Made by a program: the position numbers and the translations under genes
Source of the DNA: an uncultured Klebsiella sp.
GTDB lineage: Bacteria; Pseudomonadota; Gammaproteobacteria; Enterobacterales; Enterobacteriaceae
Length of the DNA stretch: 9,750 nucleotides
Assembly: GCA_902490055.1 (NCBI GenBank)
Contig: CABUCP010000073.1
Location: forward strand, 1-9,750
Direction: 5' to 3'
The notes under the pieces: model-generated
The model's database searches: none
Seen by the model: only the letters and a program-made list of their open reading frames with translations
What the model was told of the DNA's origin: nothing
Shown here: piece by piece, positions 1 through 6,279 of the stretch
Position numbering within the stretch: the stretch's first letter is position 1
Layout: every line of letters starts with the position of its first letter

Positions 1-54
1 CTTTCAGGTAAACTTAACGGACAAGAATCAACTCACAATAACAAAGGAGTCGGG

Positions 55-1164
55 ATGAGTTCGCAATCCCAGGCCAAATCCCCCGAACGTCTACGCGCGA
101 TGGTCGCCGGGACTCTGGCTAATTTCCAGCACCCAACCCTGAAACATAACCTCACCACGCTGAAGGCGCTGCACCACGTCGCCTGGCTTGACGACACCGT
201 GCACATTGAGATCCAAATGCCGTTCGTCTGGACCCGCGCGTTTGAGGCGTTGAAGGAGCAATGCAGCGCTGAACTGCTGCGCATCACCGGCGCTAAGGCG
301 ATCGACTGGAAGCTCTCGCACAGTATCGCCACCTTAAAACGGGTGAAGAACCAGCCGGGGATTAACGGCGTTAAAAATATTATTGCCGTGAGCTCCGGGA
401 AAGGCGGGGTGGGTAAATCGTCTACCGCCGTCAATCTCGCGCTGGCGCTGGCGGCGGAAGGCGCGAAAGTCGGTATCCTCGATGCCGATATCTATGGCCC
501 GTCGATTCCGACCATGCTCGGCGCCGAAGACAGCCGCCCAACCTCGCCGGACGGCACCCACATGGCGCCCATCATCAAGTATGGCCTGGCGACTAACTCG
601 ATCGGTTATCTGGTAACCGACGACAACGCCATGGTGTGGCGCGGCCCGATGGCCAGCAAGGCGCTGATGCAGATGCTGCAGGAGACGCTATGGCCGGATC
701 TGGATTACCTGGTACTGGATATGCCGCCGGGTACCGGTGACATTCAGCTGACGCTGGCGCAGAACATTCCGGTCACCGGCGCGGTGGTAGTGACCACGCC
801 GCAGGATATCGCGCTGATCGACGCCAAAAAAGGCATCGTGATGTTTGAGAAGGTGGAAGTGCCGGTCGTGGGTATCGTGGAAAACATGAGCATGCATATT
901 TGCAGCAATTGTGGTCACCACGAGCCTATCTTCGGCACCGGCGGCGCCGAGAAGCTGGCAGAGAAGTACCATACTCAGCTGCTGGGTCAACTGCCGCTGC
1001 ACATCACGCTGCGTGAAGATCTGGATAAAGGTACGCCGACGGTGGTTGCCCGCCCGGAAAGCGAGTTTACCGACCTCTACCGTCAACTGGCGGGACGAGT
1101 AGCGGCGCAGATGTACTGGCAGGGTGAAGTGATCCCGAGCGAGATTGCCTTCCGCGCCGTTTAA
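55..1164 (+). CDS. mrp: Mrp/ApbC iron-sulfur cluster carrier P-loop ATPase
   Basis: This is a cytosolic Mrp/NBP35-family ATPase that binds an Fe-S cluster and passes it to apoproteins. The 369-residue product has the same length as E. coli Mrp and matches it nearly throughout. An N-terminal MIP18-like (DUF59) domain covers about residues 10-95. The deviant Walker A motif SGKGGVGKSS is at 114-123, a Walker B-like LDMPPG at 221-226, and the cluster-binding CxxC is C283/C286 (CSNC). The ATG is set by AAAGGAG at 43-49, five bases upstream. In E. coli, mrp lies divergent to metG, so metG is expected just left of this window. The 54 bases before the gene would be its leader; I see no convincing promoter there. 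The TAA stop shares TTAA with the stop of the convergent acetyltransferase gene. Identity is very secure. Confidence 0.98.
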   Translation: MSSQSQAKSPERLRAMVAGTLANFQHPTLKHNLTTLKALHHVAWLDDTVHIEIQMPFVWTRAFEALKEQCSAELLRITGAKAIDWKLSHSIATLKRVKNQPGINGVKNIIAVSSGKGGVGKSSTAVNLALALAAEGAKVGILDADIYGPSIPTMLGAEDSRPTSPDGTHMAPIIKYGLATNSIGYLVTDDNAMVWRGPMASKALMQMLQETLWPDLDYLVLDMPPGTGDIQLTLAQNIPVTGAVVVTTPQDIALIDAKKGIVMFEKVEVPVVGIVENMSMHICSNCGHHEPIFGTGGAEKLAEKYHTQLLGQLPLHITLREDLDKGTPTVVARPESEFTDLYRQLAGRVAAQMYWQGEVIPSEIAFRAV

Positions 1165-1601
1165 GGCGGCGAATAGCGCATCAGCCAATAATCTCCGTCG
1201 GGAGACGCGCCCTGAGCTTCGAGCGTCCAGCCGTGATGCTGGTAGAAGCGCAGGGCGTTTTCATTTTTCGATAAGCACTTCAGCGTGCCGCTGTGGCTAA
1301 ATGAGCGCTGAACTTGTTCCAGTAGCAGGCTGCCGACGCCTTTGCCCTGCCACTGCGGAGCAACAAACAGGTTGTGCAGAAAGTTGTCGATAACCCACAC
1401 CGAGGCGAACCCCGCTAGCGCTTCACCGTACTCGGCGACCCATAGCTGTTCGTCTTGCACCACGGCATCAAAATCTTCCAATTGCCATTCATCGCCGTTG
1501 AGCCATGTCCACGACGCAATACGTGCGTCAAGGAACAGCTGGCGCAGGCGAGGGTAGTCGCTGTCGCGACCGGGGCGAATGCGCAGCTGCGGCGTCGGCA
1601 T
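1161..1601 (-). CDS. GNAT-family N-acetyltransferase, substrate unknown
   Basis: This is a single-domain GNAT acetyltransferase of 146 residues, a normal length for the fold, which transfers acetyl from acetyl-CoA to an amine. The acetyl-CoA pyrophosphate loop (motif A) is visible as APQWQGKGVG at residues 81-90, fitting the Q/R-x-x-G-x-G/A pattern. Motif B follows as NALRFYQHHGW at 115-125, a typical C-terminal GNAT signature. The substrate cannot be read from the sequence. The ATG lies 7 bases after the rcnB stop and has no strong Shine-Dalgarno sequence, so translation is probably coupled to rcnB in a two-gene operon. The 3' end converges on mrp. The opposite strand of codons for roughly residues 115-131 appears to encode a terminator hairpin for mrp. 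It is probably a small-molecule or self-protection acetyltransferase, but a protein substrate is possible. Confidence 0.9.
   Translation of the reverse strand: MPTPQLRIRPGRDSDYPRLRQLFLDARIASWTWLNGDEWQLEDFDAVVQDEQLWVAEYGEALAGFASVWVIDNFLHNLFVAPQWQGKGVGSLLLEQVQRSFSHSGTLKCLSKNENALRFYQHHGWTLEAQGASPDGDYWLMRYSPP
1208..1268 (+). terminator. Probable intrinsic terminator of mrp, inside the antisense of the acetyltransferase gene
   Basis: Arms at 1208-1220 (CGCCCTGAGCTTC) and 1245-1257 (GAAGCGCAGGGCG) pair at 12 of 13 positions, with one A-G mismatch. An inner stem, CCAGC (1227-1231) with GCTGG (1238-1242), caps the structure. The right arm is followed at once by TTTTCATTTTT (1258-1268). The hairpin begins 44 bases after the mrp stop, so it would end the mrp transcript. 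The T-tract is interrupted by CA, and no transcript evidence is available here. Confidence 0.62.
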
Positions 1602-1608
1602 CGATGAC

Positions 1609-1926
1609 TTAGCGATGATAGAAAATCTCGCCGTCGTACACTTTCAGGATTTTACCTTCGGTGTCGGTGATCAGCACGTAGTTACCGCCCATGTAGGTCC
1701 AGTGGCTGCCGGCATCCGGCGCGGGCAGATTGCGCTGCTGCCACTGTTTAATGTTGTACTCAGGGGTGAGATACATCGCCGGCACGGTATCGCCGATATG
1801 AAATTGGGTGAAATCAGCGGTGAACTCTTTCATCGCATACTGTTCAATCCCGGAGGCCGGCGCCGCCCAGCTTGCGCTGGCGCTGGCAAGAAGTACGCCC
1901 AGAAGCATCATTTTTGTTTTACGCAT
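1609..1926 (-). CDS. rcnB: RcnB periplasmic nickel/cobalt homeostasis protein
   Basis: RcnB is a small periplasmic protein that helps control nickel and cobalt levels together with the efflux pump RcnA. The product has 105 residues (E. coli RcnB has 112). It starts with a signal peptide: MRKTK, then a hydrophobic run to about residue 19, then an Ala-rich cleavage site near ASWA/APAS. The mature part is RcnB-like almost to the last residue, including YNIKQWQQRNLPAPDAG (57-73), HWTYMGG (75-81) and the C-terminal KVYDGEIFYHR. The start at 1926 is preferred over a start 27 bases further upstream because TGAGGA lies 4 bases before it and the signal peptide begins there. In E. coli, rcnB follows rcnA; here the upstream neighbour is a divergent LysR gene, so rcnB stands without rcnA and is followed by an acetyltransferase. 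Confidence 0.93.
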   Translation of the reverse strand: MRKTKMMLLGVLLASASASWAAPASGIEQYAMKEFTADFTQFHIGDTVPAMYLTPEYNIKQWQQRNLPAPDAGSHWTYMGGNYVLITDTEGKILKVYDGEIFYHR

Positions 1927-1930
1927 ATAT

Positions 1931-1936
1931 TCCTCA
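1931..1936 (-). promoter_or_regulatory. Ribosome binding site deciding the rcnB start
   Basis: Read on the minus strand this is TGAGGA, 4 bases before the ATG at 1926. It supports that start over the longer open frame beginning at 1953. Confidence 0.8.
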
Positions 1937-1967
1937 ATATAACCTGGACTCAAAATAGCAGCCTCGT

Positions 1968-1997
1968 ATCATTCCTGAAGCGCTGCGGAAATGGCAA
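1968..1997 (-). promoter_or_regulatory. Candidate rcnB promoter in the rcnB/LysR intergenic region
   Basis: On the minus strand TTGCCA (1992-1997) and AATGAT (1968-1973) are separated by 18 bases, matching the sigma-70 consensus at 4 of 6 positions each. It lies 42 bases before the rcnB start. The whole intergenic region is 1927-2108. It also contains an AT-rich dyad, CACT at 1999-2002 and AGTG at 2015-2018 around a TTTTTTAAAAA run. I see no RcnR-type site (a run of six G flanked by TACT and AGTA). Confidence 0.3.
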
Positions 1998-2108
1998 GCA
2001 CTGGTTTTTTAAAAAGTGTAAGCAAAACACGGTGGAAGTCTTGCGCCGCTTGCGTTGTTGTGATGTCGGTGGGTATTTTGGGAGCAATCTGAAGCAGGGG
2101 AGAATCGC

Positions 2109-3008
2109 ATGTTCAGGCTGGAAGATCTGACCTTATTTGTCCGCGCGGCGGCGTTAGGCAGTTTTAGCGAGGCGGCGCGCGAGGCGGGGCAGCAGCCTGC
2201 GCAAGTCAGCGCAGCGATTAAGCGCCTGGAAACGACGCTCAATATTCGCCTTTTCGCGCGCTCGACCCGTAGCCTGCGCCTGACGCCGGAGGGCGAAACC
2301 TGGCTGCCGTACGCCACCCAGATGCTCGACACGCTGCAGGCGGGGCTGCAAAAAATTCAGGCGCCGGGGGACGAAATTCGCGGCACGCTACAAATCGCCG
2401 TGCCGTCCGACCTCGGGCGCAATCTGTTGCTTAACGTGTTTCGCGCGTTTCGCGAGCGCCACCCGGCGTTACGCCTGCGCCTGCACTTTTCCGATCATCT
2501 GACCGATGTGTTTAAAGATCCGGTGGATGTCGCGTTTCGCTATGGCTACCACGAAGACGCTTCGTTTATCTCGCTACCGGTAGCGCCGGAGAACCGCCGG
2601 GTGCTGGTGGCTGCGCCGCAGTGGATTAGCCGCCACGGGCCGGTGGATAGCCTTGAGGCGCTAGCTCAGCACAATGCGCTGGTGTATGTCCTGCGCGGTC
2701 GGCCTTTCGACCGCTGGCCGCTGGCCCTGAATGATGAAGTGAATACCGTACAGGTGAATGGCGCCATTATGAGTGATGATGCGGAGGTGATTCGTCGGCT
2801 GGCGATTGCCGGAGAGGGTATTGCTTATAAATCGTTGCTCGACGTTAGCGACGATCTACGTGAAGGGCGACTGCAGCGCTTACTGCCGCAGTATCAGGGC
2901 GATTTAACGCCGTTGAATATGATTTGCCCGCACCGCAAGCAGCTTTCTGCTGCGGTGCGTTTGCTCTATCAAGAGGTGAAATCACATTGTGAAGCGCTTA
3001 GTGCTTAA
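2109..3008 (+). CDS. LysR-family transcriptional regulator (CrgA-like effector domain)
   Basis: This is a LysR-type transcription factor of 299 residues, the usual family length. The N-terminal winged helix-turn-helix covers about residues 1-60, with recognition region SFSEAAREAGQQPAQVSAA (18-36) and the typical RLFARSTRSLRLTPEG stretch at 47-62. The periplasmic-binding-protein-like effector domain runs from about residue 90 (RGTLQIAVPS) to the end; the phrase VDVAFRYG fits the CrgA/DhcR-like subgroup. AGGGGAG at 2096-2102 lies 6 bases before the ATG and fixes the start. The gene is divergent from rcnB, with 182 bases between the starts, and its last 11 bases overlap the permease gene running the other way. 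LysR proteins often control a divergent neighbour, which would be rcnB and the acetyltransferase. That link is only a guess, and the target and ligand are unknown. Confidence 0.92.
   Translation: MFRLEDLTLFVRAAALGSFSEAAREAGQQPAQVSAAIKRLETTLNIRLFARSTRSLRLTPEGETWLPYATQMLDTLQAGLQKIQAPGDEIRGTLQIAVPSDLGRNLLLNVFRAFRERHPALRLRLHFSDHLTDVFKDPVDVAFRYGYHEDASFISLPVAPENRRVLVAAPQWISRHGPVDSLEALAQHNALVYVLRGRPFDRWPLALNDEVNTVQVNGAIMSDDAEVIRRLAIAGEGIAYKSLLDVSDDLREGRLQRLLPQYQGDLTPLNMICPHRKQLSAAVRLLYQEVKSHCEALSA
2929..2959. other. Strong hairpin inside the 3' end of the first LysR gene
   Basis: CGCACCGC (2929-2936) pairs perfectly with GCGGTGCG (2952-2959). An inner GCAG (2939-2942) pairs with CTGC (2947-2950) around a CTTT loop, leaving A2938 opposite T2951 and one bulged A. 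It lies 39-69 bases past the permease stop on the minus strand. Neither side carries a T-tract, so it is not a canonical intrinsic terminator, but it could protect the 3' end of the ade-permease mRNA. Confidence 0.4.
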
Positions 3009-4341
3009 CTAAAGTCGCGAAGTAGTAAACCAGAGGGATCGCCAGTACCCACAGGCCAATCGGGATTTCACGCCATTTGCCGGCGATGGCCTTGATCACA
3101 ATGTAAAACAGCAGCCCGCCGGCAATCCCGGTGCCGAAGCTGTTGGCGATTAGCGTAATCATCACCATCATTAACACCGGTAGCCCGTCGGTGAAGTTGC
3201 CGAGATCGACCTTACGCAACCCGCTGAACATATTGAGGCCGATCAGAATTAACGCCGGGGCGGTTGCCTCCTTCGGGATCATTAACGCCACCGGGGTGAA
3301 CAGCAGCATCAGCAAGAACATGACTGCCGCCGCCAGCGCGGTGAGGCCGGTTTTACCGCCGGCTTCCGCTGCCGCCGAAGACTCAATCAGCGCCGTCGCC
3401 GCCGGGATCCCTACCCACGGGCCCAGCGCGGCGGCAATGGAGTCGACCATAAATGGGCGGTTAATCTGCGGCATGTTGCCTTCTTCATCGAGCAGACCCG
3501 CTTCGCCGCCGACCGCCAGCGTCGTCCCCATGGTGGAGAAAAACTCGGAAGCAAAAAAGACGAACAGGAACGGCAGGAAGGCGATATTTAACGCGCCCAG
3601 CAGATCGATCTGCCCGAGCACCGGGGTCAGCGAATGCGGAACGTCAATAAAGCTACCCGGCAGTTTTGTCACGCCGAACGGAATACCGACCAGGGTAGCG
3701 AACAGAATGGCCCACAGAATCGCGCCCGGTACTTTGCGCGCCTGCAGGGCTATCGCCAGGAACAGGCCGCACAGCGCTACCAACGCGCCGGGGGCGAGAA
3801 AATCGCCGAGCATCAGGGCGTTGGTTTTGGCATTCGCCAGCACCAGCCCCGCGTTGCGAAAACCGAGTACCGCGACGAACAGGCCGATGGAGGCCGTCAA
3901 CCCCAGCTTAATTGACTGCGGTACCGAGCGGGTCACCACTTCGCGCAGGCCGAATTTGGTCAGCAGGAAGAAGAGGATCCCCGACCAGCAGGCAATCCCG
4001 AGCCCAATTTGCCAGCCGATGCCTTCACTGCCCGCCAGCGTCACGCCCACCAGTACCGAGCCGCCAATACCCGGGCCGACGATAAACGGCAGGTTGGCGT
4101 AAAACGCCATCAGCAGGGTACCGGCGACGAACACTAAAATCGTACCGGTGGTGGCGGCGCCTTTATCCATCCCGCCGATCGCCAGCAGGCCGGGGATCAC
4201 CACCAGTAAATAGGCGGCGGCGAGAAAGCCGGTGATCCCGGCAAGGCATTCGGTGCGTAGCTTACCGCCGCGCGATTGCAGCGCAAAACGGCGCTCCAGC
4301 CAGTTACCGCGGGCGGCGGAGTGAAGGGTGTTATCGGCCAT
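2998..4341 (-). CDS. NCS2/AzgA-type purine nucleobase permease
   Basis: This is an inner-membrane purine base transporter of the NCS2 (AzgA) group, which moves adenine, guanine or hypoxanthine in by proton symport. The 447-residue length fits E. coli AdeP/AdeQ (about 445). Hydrophobic segments run through most of residues 30-440; the family fold has 14 helices. Family marks include AGITGFLAAAYL (34-45), MAFYANLP (78-85), a TM8 acidic residue in SEFFSTMGT (E266) and the TM10 signature IESSAAAEAGGKTGLTA (319-335). The TM3 region reads VGPGIGGS where E. coli PurP has APAMGLNAFF, and TM8 has Glu where PurP has Asp, so substrate preference may differ. It starts 2 bases after the ade stop, with AGGGAG inside the ade tail, so the two are surely one operon. 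Context favours adenine as substrate, without proof. Confidence 0.93.
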   Translation of the reverse strand: MADNTLHSAARGNWLERRFALQSRGGKLRTECLAGITGFLAAAYLLVVIPGLLAIGGMDKGAATTGTILVFVAGTLLMAFYANLPFIVGPGIGGSVLVGVTLAGSEGIGWQIGLGIACWSGILFFLLTKFGLREVVTRSVPQSIKLGLTASIGLFVAVLGFRNAGLVLANAKTNALMLGDFLAPGALVALCGLFLAIALQARKVPGAILWAILFATLVGIPFGVTKLPGSFIDVPHSLTPVLGQIDLLGALNIAFLPFLFVFFASEFFSTMGTTLAVGGEAGLLDEEGNMPQINRPFMVDSIAAALGPWVGIPAATALIESSAAAEAGGKTGLTALAAAVMFLLMLLFTPVALMIPKEATAPALILIGLNMFSGLRKVDLGNFTDGLPVLMMVMITLIANSFGTGIAGGLLFYIVIKAIAGKWREIPIGLWVLAIPLVYYFATLVKH

Positions 4342-4343
4342 GC

Positions 4344-6155
4344 TCAGGCTCCCTGAGGATTATTGTTGTGATGAGTCGGGTCCGGGGTTTCCCGGCAGGC
4401 TATCAGCGGGTCGACTATCTGGCGGCTGCCGCCGTCAGTAAGACCCAAATCGGTTAAATGCGGTCCAGCATTGCAGGCAAGACAGGTGCCTTCAATTGCC
4501 TTGAATACCCGGTACGGCGGCTCCCAGTCGGCGACTTTGCTACTGAGATCGCGCAGCTCGCGGAACTGCCGCGCCAGCTCCACCGGCGGAAGATCGGAGA
4601 GCATCCCGGCAATCGGCATCGCCACGTGGGCCAGAATCTCGCCGCGCTGCGCCAGCGCCATTCCGCCGCCGGAGGAGATAAGCTGATTGGCCGCCAGCGC
4701 CATATCATGAGCGTCGCGCCCGAGCACCACCAGGTTATGTGAATCATGTGAATAACTGGTGGCGATGGCCCCGCGCAGTTCGCCCCAGCCTTCCAGCAGG
4801 GCGATTTGCGGCGTCGCCTGATGGCGACCGTGACGGTGCTTCACCCAAATCAGGCTAAAGCCGGCGGGCAGTTGCACTTCGCCGTTACGGATTTGTACGT
4901 CCACTTCGCCCCATTGCGTGAAGCGCGCGCCGCGAATGTGGCGCAGACGGGCAACGCCGTGGCGAATACCGGCAATACGCAGAATGAAATCCTCGGCGCT
5001 GAGCGGCGCCATCTGCAGGGTATCGCGCGGCGGCGCGACGTTCGGCGCGGGGGCAATTGTTGTGAGCAGGCGTCCCGCGCGGGCGATAAGCTTGCCGCCG
5101 ACGTAGACTTCGTGGGCGGCAAGCTTATCCAGCGATTCAAAGACCACCAGGTCAGCGCGGCGGCCGGCGGCAATCAGCCCGAGATCGTTGCGCTGCAGAC
5201 GAATCGCCGCGTTGAGCGTGGCGAAGCGCAGCACATCGACCGCCGGCAAACCGTGTTCAATCAGCAGATTGAGTAGGGCGATAATGCCACCTTTCTCCAG
5301 CAGCATGTCTGGCGGTACATCATCGGTGCAGACGGTGATTTGCGAGGAGAGATGCGGCAGCGTTTGTAACGCCGCTACGATATCGGGCAGCAGATACGGG
5401 TGCGAGCCGCGGATTTCAATCGTCAGCCCGGCGCGCAGTTTTTCCAGCGCATCGGCCGCCGAAGTCAGTTCGTGATCGGAGGTGACGCCAGCGGCGAGGT
5501 ACGCCTGCAGGTCGGAGCCGCTAAGACCGCGGGCGTGGCCTTCAATCAATTTGCCGCTGTTGAGCCCGGCCTGCACAATCTCCTGCATCCGCTCGCTGCC
5601 GTTCAGCACGCCGTGCATGTCCATCACTTCCGCTACGCCGCGTACTTCCGGCCAGCCGAGCATGGTTTCCATTTCGGCGCCGGCGAAATCGGCGCCGGAC
5701 ATTTCGAGACCCGGCGTGGAGGGAACGCTGGACGGTGCGGCGACCATTACCTGTAGCGGCAGATGACGGCTGGCATTGACGGCATAGCGCACGCCATCAA
5801 CGCCCAGCACGTTGGCCAGCTCATGCGGATCCCAGAACACCGCGGTGGTCCCCTGCGTCAGGACGATTTCGGCGTAGCGCTCGGGCGGCAGATGCGAGCT
5901 TTCAAGATGGACGTGAGTGTCCATTAAACCCGGAGACAGGTAACGGCCGGCGAGCGAGCGCACTTCATGGGCATCGGCGCGGCTGCCGCGCGGGTGCACG
6001 CTGGCAATCATCTCGCCGACGATACCGACATCAGCCTCACGGACTTCGCCGGTAGCCATATCGACGATTTGCGCATCGATGAGTAGCAGATCAAACGGGG
6101 ATTCGCCGCGTGCGGCCTGCACGGCGCGACGACGGACTTCAGCATTGCTGGACAT
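4344..6155 (-). CDS. ade: Adenine deaminase (divergent Ade family member)
   Basis: This amidohydrolase converts adenine to hypoxanthine and ammonia in purine salvage, acting in the cytosol with a binuclear metal centre. The 603-residue product keeps the metal-site motifs of the Ade family: MDTHVHLESS (78-87, with H81 and H83), WDPHE (108-112), EGHARGLSG (205-213), SDHE (226-229), CTDD (276-279) and the C-terminal-domain motif SHDSHNLVVLGR (469-480). It follows E. coli Ade from end to end but is clearly divergent, so it belongs to another branch of the family. The ATG at 6155 has GGAG five bases upstream; a GTG in frame at 6197 lacks such a site and sits in the presumed promoter. The permease follows after 2 bases. 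The control region carries a PurR-like box. A related purine or aminopurine substrate cannot be excluded. Confidence 0.92.
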   Translation of the reverse strand: MSSNAEVRRRAVQAARGESPFDLLLIDAQIVDMATGEVREADVGIVGEMIASVHPRGSRADAHEVRSLAGRYLSPGLMDTHVHLESSHLPPERYAEIVLTQGTTAVFWDPHELANVLGVDGVRYAVNASRHLPLQVMVAAPSSVPSTPGLEMSGADFAGAEMETMLGWPEVRGVAEVMDMHGVLNGSERMQEIVQAGLNSGKLIEGHARGLSGSDLQAYLAAGVTSDHELTSAADALEKLRAGLTIEIRGSHPYLLPDIVAALQTLPHLSSQITVCTDDVPPDMLLEKGGIIALLNLLIEHGLPAVDVLRFATLNAAIRLQRNDLGLIAAGRRADLVVFESLDKLAAHEVYVGGKLIARAGRLLTTIAPAPNVAPPRDTLQMAPLSAEDFILRIAGIRHGVARLRHIRGARFTQWGEVDVQIRNGEVQLPAGFSLIWVKHRHGRHQATPQIALLEGWGELRGAIATSYSHDSHNLVVLGRDAHDMALAANQLISSGGGMALAQRGEILAHVAMPIAGMLSDLPPVELARQFRELRDLSSKVADWEPPYRVFKAIEGTCLACNAGPHLTDLGLTDGGSRQIVDPLIACRETPDPTHHNNNPQGA

Positions 6156-6160
6156 AACAA

Positions 6161-6164
6161 CTCC
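6161..6164 (-). promoter_or_regulatory. Ribosome binding site deciding the ade start
   Basis: Read on the minus strand this is GGAG, 5 bases before the ATG at 6155. It selects this start over the in-frame GTG 42 bases further upstream. Confidence 0.75.
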
Positions 6165-6184
6165 GGCACAAGGATAATGCGGAT

Positions 6185-6213
6185 ACTCTATGGGCACGGC
6201 AAACGTTTGCCCA
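6185..6213 (-). promoter_or_regulatory. Candidate ade-permease promoter
   Basis: On the minus strand TGGGCA (6208-6213) and TAGAGT (6185-6190) are 17 bases apart, each 4 of 6 to the sigma-70 consensus. An equally scored alternative is TTGCCG (6197-6202) with CATTAT (6174-6179), also 17 apart. In both cases the PurR-like palindrome at 6198-6211 overlaps the promoter, a position suited to repression. Confidence 0.4.
6198..6211. promoter_or_regulatory. PurR-type operator upstream of ade
   Basis: GGCAAACGTTTGCC is a perfect 14-base palindrome. Its inner 12 bases, GCAAACGTTTGC, equal the core of the enteric PurR box (ACGCAAACGTTTGCGT); only the outer flanks differ. It lies 43-56 bases before the ade start and over both candidate promoters. 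With a purine uptake and deamination operon downstream, PurR repression with hypoxanthine or guanine as corepressor is the natural reading. Another LacI-family protein could use a similar site. Confidence 0.72.
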
Positions 6214-6218
6214 GATGA

Positions 6219-6249
6219 ATAAATTTATCGCCCGATAAGCCCGGGTTAT
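6219..6249. promoter_or_regulatory. Nested ATAA/TTAT dyads, candidate LysR operator
   Basis: Three dyads overlap here: ATAAATTTAT (6219-6228, perfect palindrome), TTATCG-CC-CGATAA (6225-6238, perfect 6-base arms) and ATAA-GCCCGGG-TTAT (6235-6249). The last two contain the T-N11-A pattern typical of LysR boxes. They lie between ade and the divergent LysR gene, next to the PurR-like box and upstream of the candidate LysR -10. This is the expected place for the regulator to bind both its own and the ade promoter. Confidence 0.5.
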
Positions 6250-6252
6250 TAT
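6224..6252 (+). promoter_or_regulatory. Candidate promoter of the ade-divergent LysR gene
   Basis: TATTAT (6247-6252) matches the sigma-70 -10 at 5 of 6 positions. A weak -35, TTTATC (6224-6229), sits 17 bases upstream. The ATAA/TTAT dyads overlap it, which would fit autorepression. The weak -35 keeps this tentative. Confidence 0.35.
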
Positions 6253-6279
6253 GTAAAACCACCGCTAGCGAACCTGACA

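Noticed and set aside
1155..1171. Small hairpin CGCCG/CGGCG across the mrp and acetyltransferase stops as a bidirectional terminator
   Set aside because: The stem is only five pairs and has no T-tract on either side; the hairpin at 1208-1257 is far stronger.
1999..2018. AT-rich dyad (CACT...AGTG) between rcnB and the first LysR gene as an operator or terminator
   Set aside because: The arms are only four bases with uneven inner spacing, and the A/T run alone explains most of the symmetry. It does not resemble an RcnR site.
2060..2078. TGTGA at 2060-2064 as half of a CRP site
   Set aside because: The second half (TCACA) is absent at the required spacing.
3131..4102. A 323-codon open frame antisense to the permease gene
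   Set aside because: The product is low-complexity, Ser/Pro/Arg-rich and has no family resemblance. It mirrors the hydrophobic codons of the permease on the other strand.
6156..6197. N-terminal extension of the adenine deaminase from a GTG at 6197
   Set aside because: It has no ribosome binding site and covers the presumed promoter. The ATG at 6155 has a good Shine-Dalgarno sequence and gives a family-like N-terminus.
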